Origin: Pycnopodia helianthoides
Lineage: Eukaryota > Echinodermata > Asteroidea > Forcipulatida > Asteriidae
DNA length: 64,000 nucleotides
Direction: 5' to 3'
NCBI GenBank assembly: GCA_032158295.1
Contig: CM063254.1
Location: 3,139,538-3,203,537, forward strand
Position numbers and translations under genes: made by a program. Positions 11,601 to 23,600 of this stretch are shown here, piece after piece. The notes under the pieces were generated by a model. That model saw nothing but the letters and a program-made list of their open reading frames with translations. It was not told the origin of the DNA and ran no database searches. Each line of letters opens with the position of its first letter. Positions within the stretch are counted from its first letter, which is position 1.

Positions 11601-14600
11601 CACCTTGACATCAAAATGGACTAGAGGGAGAAATAAACTTCATTTGGATCAAAAACATTAAAGAGGAAGAGAAATTACCATTTCAGTTTTGGAATGATCT
11701 CAATTTCCAATAGATAGAGTCCTCACCTGAATTTGGAAAAAATTACAAGTCTCTAACTTCAAGTTAAAATGGTGTCAATTGCCATTGTATTCGATATACT
11801 CTTCCAGTGCAAAATTTGTTGACATCCAAAACATCTGATGACATCATTCTGAGAAAAATGGGTCTTTAAATTTTTGTACAAGAAAAATCCAAACAAAACA
11901 GCCCTGAATTTGGCCTTTTGGCTGACGAAAAATTCCTCCTACGATTTCAAAGATGCATTAGTTGTTAAAATCCATCGTAATGTTACAAATTTTGTCCTGA
12001 AAAATTATTTATGAACCAAAACATCCCCGTACAAAAATGTAGAGACCCATTTTTCTCAGAATGATGTCATCAGATATTTTGGATGTTGACAAATTTTGCA
12101 CTGGGAGACAATTGGCAAGTTATACCATTTTTACGTCGGGTTAGAGACTTGTAATTATTTCCCGACACACGCCAGGACAATATCTATTAGAAAATGAGAA
12201 CATCGCAAATTGTTTTGGTTTTTTTCCCTTCTTCTTTAATTTTTGTTTTTTATGTTTAATGGTTTGTTTATTTGTTTCTTTTATTTTTTTTTTTTAATGT
12301 AGTCAAAGAGCCATTTTATCTTTTTTTTTTTTTACAAGTTGCCTTTGTTAGTGAAATTGAAAACTTTTTAAAAACATATTTAATTTTAAAGAAAAATACA
12401 AAGTTTCTTATCATTTTTTCTCATTTTATTATCAATCCAGTAATTTTTCAACAAATATTGAGCACCAATTTTAGTTAGATTTTCGCGAGTTAATTGCCAA
12501 AAAAATTTGTTAGCAATTTACCATTAGTTTCAGGCCCCTTGTATATTTATTACACTTTTTCCAGCACCTTTCAATAATTACCACATGACCTCAATGTCAC
12601 TGCAGCAGCGTTTCATGGCCGAGCGGATAAGAGCACCGAACTCAAGCTTTGTTGTTCTGATCAGCAGAGTGTCGGTTCGAGTCGCGGTCGTGACACTTGT
12701 GTCCTTAAGCGAGACACTTAATCATTATTGCTGCGCCCTTCGGATGGAAACAAAGCCATTAGTCCCGTGTGCTGTAAAATACACATAAAGAACCCAGTGC
12801 ACGTATAGTAAAAAGAAGGGGTTTGCCCCTGTGCTCCTGGTTTGATTGGCTGCATACATGTATTGCACCAAAACACCGTGTAAACCATCACATGTTGCTA
12901 TGTAAAGGAAAAAGGGCTCACACTTCAAAAACATAGCTCCACATACCTTGCAGGAAAAAAAATACTGAGCGCTTTGAGAGGTCCATCAGGTGTGATAAAA
13001 GTCTGTATAAGAACTACAAATTTTTATGATTATTATTAATAATATGTTCACAATTAGTCTGAATTTCCAGCTATTTTTAGTATGACTGGCTTGAGTAAGC
13101 GTATAATGTTAACCTGTTTATGTCATATTTCTTAGCAACCACTTGGTTAATAATGCGTACCATAAATTTGCAAATTAGTCCATAGACCTCTTCGACCCGA
13201 TCGTCGCTGATTGTTTCAAAAATTTAACAATTATTACACATGATCTTTAAGCCTTTGTAATATTGCACTGCTGATCTCTCCTTCAAAATAAACTTCATTC
13301 ATCGTAAAAAGGTCATAACGTTTCAATCTTGAATTTTATTGTAAATGTTTTAATAATAATCGATACCAAACTATATTTGTTTTATTGGTATCACAGATAA
13401 CAATAAGTTGATTGTTATTTAAATATCTTGGTATCGTTCCGTCTATGAAGCACAGAATTCAAAATGTCAAGGCATGGAAAGAAATTGTTTGTTTTCTACA
13501 TTTTAGTTAGCACCGATTTCAAAGGTATTTCTAACATGTGAGTTTCAGACGATAAAACAAATTGTTTTTGTTTTTTTTCCCGCATATTCATAGTGGGCTT
13601 ATTTCATTTCCAGCAGCACCAGCTTTTGTAACACCTCTTCCATGTTTCGAATTGACGTCACAGTCATTGCATTATCCATGTTAAATATTTTCAGGGTTCT
13701 GCCCGCCCGGCACTCAGTATTCCCCAACCACCACTGGCAGAATTTTCTCTGTTTCCGACCACCACACATCTCCAAATATTTAATTTAAACTTGCAATTTC
13801 CTTCAAAGGTTTTCAAGGAAATGTTAAATTAGGTGCTACCAGTAAAAACAATCGGGTCATTCCGTGTCAAATCAACCAATGGGGTTACGGGTCACCTCTC
13901 AGATTTGGCTGAAATTCATTTTAAATACTCATCTATGGCTATAATGAACACATGCAAAAAAAAAATTCCAACGCCAATTCATTTTGAAATTAAGGTCCCT
14001 CAAAAGTGGCGTGGCAACCCTTCACTTGTGCGCAATTCGCACCATTGCAAATTTTACGTTTTGTAATTAGTTTAAGAACGTCTTTAAAATAAGATTCAAG
14101 ACTGTTAATTGGTACCAAGGGGGACTGTCATACAAATAACTCAAATCTGGCCTCAAAACAAGTGTATCTCATCCCCCCCCCCTTTCTTTCTAAAGGCTGC
14201 TGAAAACAAGTCAAGTGGAAACTCAAGATTGAAACTTGCAATTTCCTGTAAAGGTTTTTAATGAAGTGTGAACTTAGGTGTTACCAGTAAAAACAAATGG
14301 TATCCAAAGCCATCAATTGTAAGTACTTCTTTGGTTTGACCCTATATCTATGATCTACCGTGTAATTGACCGTTTACACAATGGTTTCCGGGGAAACTTT
14401 ATTTCTGCCACTACAGAAATCCTGGGCCGAACCCTGTTTTGTGTTTGCAATTTGTTGAGTTTCAAGCTCTATTTTTAGCAACTGGCCTGAGCAGCGAATT
14501 GTTATTAAATGCACTCTTTTGTTTCATTTTTAAGGTAATTGGAAACTAGATTATGTCACAGAGGAACGACTTGGATATTTGATTATTGGTAGTTCCAAAT

Positions 14601-17600
14601 TGATCTCATCTGCACGTATGTCTTTGTATCAATATCAAATTAAAGGTTGACAAATTTTCATGGTTGTGTCGGTTTGCCAGCGAATGCGTACGATCGGCAA
14701 ATGAAAAGGCCATATAGCGATCAAAACAGCACACAATCTTCAAGTTTTTGTAGACGTCCTGAGCATATCAGGCTGAACTTGCCCTTATTCAAAAATCGAA
14801 GAAACGAGAGCTTCTGACTTCTGATTTGTCATTTGCTTTGCAAATAAAAACGTGTCTACAATTACTAATACAGTATGTTGGTATTTACAGCATGCATGAA
14901 GGAAATGTTCTTGTTACTTTTCCTTGTTTTCTTTGTGGGGCTTGGAGCCGTGTGTCCTCCCGGCTGGTTGACTTGGCAAGACTCCTGCTACATCTTACTG
15001 CATGAGAAGATGAATTGGAACAATGCGTTCAGGGCTTGCGATCGTCCTGGAAGCGCCATGGCTATGCCTGAATCTAAGAAAGAACATGATTTTATTTGGC
15101 AAGAAATGACTACATGAATAAACAAAATGGTCTTGTGGACGCTGATTCATTTAAACTTTGGATTGGGTGCCAGAAAAATCTAGCCAATCCTGGAAGACTG
15201 TCATGTCCTGGGAAGAAAGTTGATTCCGACTATACTAATTGGGAGGGAGAAAAATATATAGCTGACGGCAGGACTGTGTCAGAATGCCATCAAAATACGT
15301 TGGTAAATGGGCAGATACTGATTGTTCCAATACTATGTTCGCTGCTTGTGAGATGCGCGTCCCTCATTCCGTGTACTGCCTGACAGCTGACGATGACGGT
15401 CACCTCACACCCCATTGTCTGCTCAACCATGACATCAAGAACCTGACAGCCAAGGGAGTCATCGGGTGTGGTCAGGCGTGCTGGGCGGAGCCTCGATGCC
15501 ACTCCTTCAATCTCTGGCACCAGGGTAAGACATGTCAGCTTAACGACGCATCCGCCTGGAGGCTGATGTCACTGATCTCAAGAACATGGAGGGCTGCTCC
15601 TTCTTTGAACTGTAAATTGACCAACGCAAGTATGAATGGACATGCCTGAGATTTCAGTCGGATTTAAAGGAATTTCTTTGTGGAAGATAGGTTTCAGAAT
15701 ACAGCTAGGTCTGTAGGTCAGCAAAAACACAAAGACATTCAGTGATGTTTTGTGTTTCATCCGAGTGGGGGAAGAGACAGTTCACTTGTAAATATCTGTG
15801 TGAAAAATAGACATTCTGTACTTTGTAAACACTCCAAGAATAGTGTTAGTCTGCACAAAACGTTGAGTCTTGCCTCACCTATATGATTCTACCCAGCACT
15901 GCGTCTATTTTGGTGAAGTGGGTAGCTTTTATGATGTTACGCTAGATTAGTCATTTATTTGTGATAATAACAATTGTGGGTCACTATGCTCTTGTAACTA
16001 TATATTGAAAACAGAAAAATAACTAACATGGTCGTGATTGTTTGCTGTTAAATGATGCAGATTACCAGCCTAGTAACCAATGCAAACTCTGGGTGTGATC
16101 AGGCGTGCTTGGCGACGCCTACATACCACTCCTCCTTTGTCCTGTGTTCGGGGAAGTCTCCGACATCATTGACTTTAAGAACATTGTTAACTGTTCCTCT
16201 CTGTCCTAAACTGTAACTGTCATTGATGAAGCCAATATACAATCATCCTTTACATTATCAGAATTATTTCTCACCTTGACATCAAAATGGACTAGAGGGA
16301 GCAATAAACTTAGATTGGATCAAAAACATTAAAGAGGAAAGGAAGTTACCAATTCAGTTTTGTAATGAACTCATTTTCTAATAGATAGAGTCCTCGCCTG
16401 AGTTTGGAAAAAATTACAAGTCTCTAACCTCAAGTTAAAATGGTGATAACTGCCATTGTATTCGATATACTCTTCTAGTGCAAAATTTGTTGACATCCAA
16501 AACATCTGATGACATCATTCTGAGAAAAATGGGTCTTTAAATTTTTGTACAAGAAAAATCCAAACAAAACAGCCTTGAATTTGGCCTTTTGGCTGACAAA
16601 AATTCCTCCTACGATTTCAAAGATGCATTAGTTGTTAAAATCCATCGTAATGTTACAAATTTTGTCCTGAAAAATTATTTATGAACCAAAACATCCCCGT
16701 ACAAAAATGTAGAGACCCATTTTTCTCAGAATGATGTCATCAGATATTTTGGATGTTGACAAATTTTGCACTGGGAGACAATTGGCAAGTTATACCATTT
16801 TTACGTCGGGTTAGAGACTTGTAATTATTTCCCGACACATGCCAGGACAATATCTATTAGAAAATGAGAACATCGCAAATTGTATTGGTTTTTTTCCCTT
16901 CTTCTTTAATTTTTGTTTTTTATGTTTAATGGTTTGTTTATTTGTTTATTTATTTTTTTTTTTTAAATGTAGTCAAAGAGCCATTTTATCTTTCTTTTTT
17001 TTTACAAGTTGCCTTTGTTAGTGAAATTGAAAACTTTTTAAAAACATATTTAATTTTAAAGAAAAATACAAAGTTTCTTATCATTTTTCTCATTTTATTA
17101 TCAATCCAGTAATTTTTCATCAAATATTGAGCACCAATTTTAGTTAGATTTTTGCGAGTTAGTTGCCAAAGTTATTTGTGAGCAATTTACCATTAGTTTC
17201 AGGCCCCTTGTATATTTATTACACTTTTTGCAGCACCTTTCAATAATTACCACATGACCTCAATGTCACTGCAGCAGCGTTTCATGGCCGAGCGGATAAG
17301 AGCACCGAACTCAAGCTTTGTTGTTCTGATCAGCAGAGTGTGGGTTCGAGTCCCGGTCGTGACACTTGTGTCCTTAAGCGAGACACTTAATCATTATTGC
17401 TGCGCCCTTCGGATGGAAACAAAGCCATTAGTCCTGTGTGCTGTAAAATGTACGTAAAAGAACCCAGTGCACGTAAAGTAAAAAGAAGGGGTTTGCCCCT
17501 GTGCTCCTGGTTTGATTGGCTGCATACATGTATTGCACCAAAACACTGTGTAAACCATTACATGTTGCTATGTAAAGGAAAAAGGGCTCACACTTCAAAA

Positions 17601-20600
17601 ACATAGCTCCACATACCTTGCAGGAAAAAAAATACTGAGCGCTTTGAGAGGTCCATCAGGTGTGATAAAAGGCTGTTTAAGAACTACAAATTTTTATGAT
17701 TATTATTAATAATATGTTCACAATTAGTCTGAATTGCCAGCTATTTTTAGTATGACTGGCTTGAGTAAGCGTATAATGTTAACCTGTTTATGTCATATTT
17801 ATTAGCAACCACTTGGTAAATAATGCGTACCATAAATTTGCAAATTAGTCCATAGCCCTCTTTGACCCAATCGTCGCTGATTGTTTCAAAAATTTAACAA
17901 TTTTTGCACATGATCTTTAAGCCTTTGTAATATCGCACTGCTGATCTCTCCTTCAAAATAAACTTCATCCATCGTAAAAACGTCTTAACGTTTCAATCTT
18001 GAATTTTTTTGTAAGTGTTTTGATAAGATTCGTTATTAAACTATATTTGTTTTATTGGTATAAACATGAAGACGGATAACAATAAGTTGATTGTTATTGA
18101 AATATCTTGGTATCATTCTGTCTATGATGCACAGAATTCAAAATGTCAAGGCATGAAAAGAAATTGTCTGTTTTCTACATTTTAATTAGCACCGATTTCA
18201 AAGGAATTTCTCACAAGTGAGTTTCATATAATAACATGAATTATGTGTTTTTTTCCTGCATATTCATAGTGGGCTTGTTTCATTTCCAGCAGCACCAGCT
18301 TTTGTAACACCTCTTCCATGTTTCAGGTTGAGGTCACAGTCATTGCATTATCCATGAAAATTATTGTCAGGGTTCTGCCCACAGTGGTCAGTGCCAGGCG
18401 CGGTTCTGGGGGGGGCTAAACCCCCCCCCCCAAAAAAAAAAAAACTTTTGCCTAGCCCCCCCCCCAAAAAAAAATGCAAGGGGAAAAAAAGAAGAAGACA
18501 CATGCTTGAAAATACTGGATCTTCATTAAAAATTTAAAATAAATAGATTTGAACGGTCTTTTCACATATACTATGGTCTTGGACCAGACTACAAGTAGGG
18601 TTAAATGTTTCACGTCAGACAAGCGCGGTGCTTAGAATTTGCGGTTTCCGCCAGTGCGCTTCCGCCTCGTTTTGTTTTGTATTACATGAACATAAAAACC
18701 AATCTCAGTTTGGATATTAAGACGATGCGGTGATAAAACACAAGTGGCTCAACAAATTATCACCGGAAAAATGTTCTTTTTAGTAAGTTCTAACCTCTTT
18801 TCCTCCCCCTCCCCTCCCTTCCTAAAAACCTTCCTTTTTCTATTAGTATAAAGGTCTGTTAGAAAAGGTCTGTTTTAAACATCGCCCACTGACTTTTCAA
18901 AAGACAGAGACCTTTGTCTCCCACTTAAACAGCAGTCATAAGATGGTTGATTACAAGACCACAGCAGAGCCATGGGACAATAATTTCTCTGCCTATTTAC
19001 CCTTTGATGGCTACCTCTGGAGATAATAATTTCCATTTTTCCGCACTTCAATTAACACATCACTAATATGCTGCAGACTGGTTATACATAATATACGGTC
19101 TCCACTCTCTTTCTCTCACACCCTCACTCCCTTCCGTCCAGCCCCCGGGCTTCCAGCGGTTTTTGCCCTTCCTCCCCCCCCCACCCATTTTCTAAAAAGA
19201 ACTATACTTAACGCCTCAAATGTTTTTTAAAGCTTGCCTTTCAATACATGATTCTCACTCGTCACGGAGAGAATCTTCATAACTGACAAATTTGTAAGCT
19301 TTTTGAACATTATGAGTGCGTTCCAGTCCTATTATTTTTCTTTGCTTGTCCATTATGGAATACCATCAAAACAAAATTTTGTGGCCACATGATCTCATCC
19401 TTTGACTTGATTGCACACGGCTACATATATGATTTCACTCTTCCCTCTATAAATATCCCATAATATTCTCAATCAAAGTTACACCACTGTAAGCTTTTGT
19501 TCAGTCCATCGTTTTGGAGTAAAAAATAATTTTTTCTACTTATTACGCGCCAAATACATGAAAAATTCGCTGTAACGTTGCTTTTCAACTCCCAAAATGA
19601 AATAGCAGTAGCGAAAGTTAAAGGGTGACGGCTCTAGAACCGCGCCTGGTCAGTGCTGAAAAACCCATCTGGCACTCGGGATTTCCCGACCACCTCTGGC
19701 AGATTTTTCTATGTTTCTGACCACCACACTTTCCAAATATCTAATGTAAACTTGCAATTTTCTTTCAAGGGATTTCAACGAAATGTACAATTAGGTGTTA
19801 CCAGTTAAAACAAAAGGTATCCAAAGCCATAGATTTTGAGTACTTCTTTGGTTTGAGTCTATTTATATGATCTACCGTGTAACTGATCCATCACACGATG
19901 GTTTCCAGGGAAACATTTTTTCCGCCACTAATGAAACCCTGGGCAGAACCCTGTATTGTGTTTGCATCTTGTCTGAGTGTGCTACGAATGCACTCTGTCA
20001 TTTTTTTTATTAAGGTAATTGGAAACTTGATTATGAGAGCCCCCATTTTCATTATTGTCACATAATGTCAAGGCAACCAGTCGACTCCAAATAATGATAG
20101 ACAGGTTTATTAAATAGTCAAACTCATTCGTTCAATTTTTGGAGTTTCACTCAGATTGTTATGTCCAAACTTAACGGTTGTGTGTCCGTGGTATCTTACC
20201 TGCTGCCCCAGTGAAGAATTACAAACAATTACTGACTACAATTAATGTAAAACGAAAACATTCACAAACTCTGGATTGTAAATGTTTGTGCAACCATCAA
20301 GGAGCGCCCTTAAGGAAAAACTGAATTTCTAGTTATTTTTGTTACATGGTCAATGCAAATAAGCGCCTGAGTATACAGTGCTTTACACACATCGGTGTCT
20401 GGGTAAAAACCGAAAGATATTCTTTATCGCCGATGTCAAACTTAACATCTATTAAATTGTTGGTACCCACTGCTAAAGTATAGGGTTCGAACTGCCTCTA
20501 GCTACCGGGCAATCTCTGTGGTCTAGTAGTAAGACCTCTGCTCTGGAATGGCAAGGGTCCTGGGTTCAAATCCCACTCGAGTAATATGCATTTTTTTCTC

Positions 20601-23600
20601 AGGGGGAAGGGATACTGAGTATGCAGTGCTTTACACACATCGGTGTAAGGGTAAAAACAAGTAACAATGGATTTGTTTTGTAAGTCTGCTGCCATTTGGC
20701 TTCCTCACAAGTTTCTTCACTGGAATGATCGGACACCTGGTCGTAAACCTTTTTTTGTCTACCTCTGATCCACAGAGACATGGCCAGCCCCATCAATGTG
20801 CTGACAGGGTTGGACTACTGGCTGGATAACCTCATGTCCAACGTACCTGAGCTGGCTATGTGCTATCACCTGAACGGTATCGTCCAGAGATATGAGCTCC
20901 TCAAGACGGAGGAGATACCCAACTTGGAAGATGCTAAATTTGCTCCTCAGGTGAGATATTAGGAAGATGCGAAAAATAGTCATGGGTCATGGGTTCTAAT
21001 CCCACCCGAGTAATATGCATTTTTCTCAGGGGGAAGGGGTACTGAGTATACAGTGCTTTAAACACATCGGTGTAAGGGTAAAACCAAAGAACAATGGATT
21101 TGTTTTGTATGTCTGCTGCCATTTGGCTTCCTCATAAGTTTCTTGACTGGAATGATCGTGCACTTGGTTGTAAACCTTTTTGTACGATCATTCCAGTCAA
21201 GAAACTTATGAGGAATCCAAATGGCGGCAGACTTACAAAACAATGGCGTTAGCCTTTTTTGAGATAAATTATGGCCAACACTACAGGAGTACACGGTTTG
21301 GTTTGGTTGTATGCATACAGATTAACCCAACCCCAACAGTGCAATTGAATGATGTATTATACTGTGTACACCGTATCTCAAAATGGCTTATGAGGTTTCA
21401 ACCGTAGCGGAGTCTTTCTCAAAGGCTAATTATGACAACATAGATCACACATAAACAGGTATACTGGTGTAATGGAAGCAGTCAAGTGGAAAGAGATGAA
21501 AAGAGAGAGAGAGAGGCAGAAAGGGCACAGAAAAAGCCAGGGATGAACAATGAAGAAGGAGACAATAGGGGGCTGTGGTAGAGGGAAGGGGATGGTTCCA
21601 CGTGAGGTTGGAAACTCAAAAGACAAAAGTAAAGGTGGGAAGACGGAGAAAAAGTAATTAGTGAATGAGACATTAGAAAAGGGGGATATTTGTGGGAAAA
21701 AGGAGAAGGCAAATACAGCTTTGGTAGCAACTTGACTCTTTCCTTACTATGAATGACTTTAGTCAACTGCCCTCATACCTGAGTACCTGTAAAGGCTAAT
21801 TTGTTTAAGCTGTAATTTTGTCCAAGTTCAATATTAATAGCCGAGCTTACAATGGTTGGAAAGAGAAAGATTTTTTTTTCTCCAATGGTGATAAAATAAA
21901 ATTAGAATGCTATTATGCAATCCTTTCAAAATAGAGTGGAAAGATCTGAAATGTCAAACACCTATGGAGTGCCATATGCGTACCTGTGTACAAAAAGTGT
22001 TTGAGAATCCAGATGGCGCTTAATATGAAAGCAAGATCAAGAACCTTATCGTTCTTTGGTTTTTGTATGATATGAAAAGGATTTTAATAAACAAGAAAGT
22101 TTTCATTACTTATATTGCTATCAAGTAATAAACCACAAGGGAAACTGACTCGGTAGATTTTAAATAGTTTTGGGTTGAGCAAAGAAAAACTGAGTAGAGT
22201 GGGATTTGAACCAGCGACCTCCGAATTAGTTGGTAGAGCGCCGGCATGTTAATCTGAGGGTCGTTGGTTCAAATCCTGTTTAGTCGATTCTTCTTTGTTC
22301 AACCTAAAACTGCTTATATTGCTCAAACATGAAGTCTTTAGGGTGATACTAGATTTAGAAAAATTGGCCTCTGAATTCATGAAATAAAATATTCAATATA
22401 CCACTTACAGTCATTTTATATCAGAGTGCCTTTTTGTTTGTAAATGGTAATTATCAACAACAAAAAATTGTCATGTGACCGCCACCATCGAGCTAGATGG
22501 CTCAGTTGGTAGAGCGCCGGTACGTTCTGGAGGTCATTGGTTAAAATCCCACTCTAGTCATTTTGTCTTTGCTCAACCCCCCCCCCCCCAAAAAAAAAAA
22601 AAGTTGTCTGAGCAAAATCTGAAACTTCACTGTTTATGAGGTTCAATCCTGCAGAGAAATATTTCCATCTGAAATACTACCAAGATCAAATTTGAAGACC
22701 CTAAAATAACCATTGCTTATTTTGATTGCAACAATCGAAATAACCACATCAAAAATACGAGCGTGAACAAAATCCCTGACAAAACCTTATTGTTTTCACT
22801 ATCCTCATAGAAACGTGACCGCCTTATGTGCTGAAATTTTCACAGAATGTTTTGTATGGGGTGTTTGTTTAAAACTGCATGACTGAAATGGATTTACTCT
22901 TTGAAAACAAATGATGTCATAAGCCTTTCATATTTATCGTAGGTTGTCAAGGACGTCGCACAGAATATCCTGTCATTTCTGAAGAGTCACTGCACGAAGG
23001 AAGGCCACACCTACTGGCTGTTCAAAGGTAAACATAGATGATGATCACAATAATAATATTATCTGGTTTTTGCCCTGACACCCATGGGTATTCAAGGGGC
23101 ACTGTCGTCATGATCACAGAGAGTCAGTGGCCAGACGTTACAATCTGAACTCTCACCCAGTTACTGCCCTTGCAAGCGCAATAATGATAACGGCGCCCTT
23201 TAAAGCTTTTGTTTTGGATGTAACAGTCAATGCACGTTCATGTAGTAAATGGGTGAAAGTTCATGTTTCCATGCCCAGCCACAATGCAGACTAAAAAATC
23301 ATTTCTAGAACAGATGTTTTGCTACGAGACCCTTGAGCCTAGCCTGGTGGCTAGAGGCATTTTTAATCCTAGCACGTCCCGCAACGGTAATAATAATAAT
23401 AATAATAACAGTCATTTATAAAGTGCCTTTACCACAGTATTTAAGGCGTCCGTCATGTTTGAGGACAGGCAGGCCAAGTTTTTGATTTATGAGACCCATT
23501 TTTGGGGCACCTTGGCTCCATTTCACAGAGAGTTAAGATTGATCTTAAGTGCAAATCTATCTTAATTATAAAGCAAAATCTGATGTCACAATGGACCTTA

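Larger units (their letters stand above)
9890..14550 (+). repeat. Tandem duplication, first unit (lectin copy 1)
   Basis: Lectin starts are 4672 bp apart. Homology with 14710-20040 spans promoter-side sequence, coding region, 3' flank, a PAN relic, a TIR element (11741/16412), a SINE and a second TIR element (13692/18368). Identity looks high through most of the length. The units differ mainly by a local expansion in the first (about 13850-14300) and the hAT insertion in the second. Confidence 0.85.
14710..20040 (+). repeat. Tandem duplication, second unit (lectin copy 2)
   Basis: This repeats 9890-14550, including promoter-side sequence starting with an AGCGATC motif, the lectin-like coding region, PAN relic, TIR element, SINE and CAGGG element. 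It ends near GGTAATTGGAAACTTGATTATG (first unit at about 14530). It is about 1.26 kb longer because of the hAT insertion. Confidence 0.85.

Noticed and set aside
18395..19648. Autonomous hAT element
   Set aside because: No transposase-like frame of useful length exists inside; only the termini and target duplication identify it.
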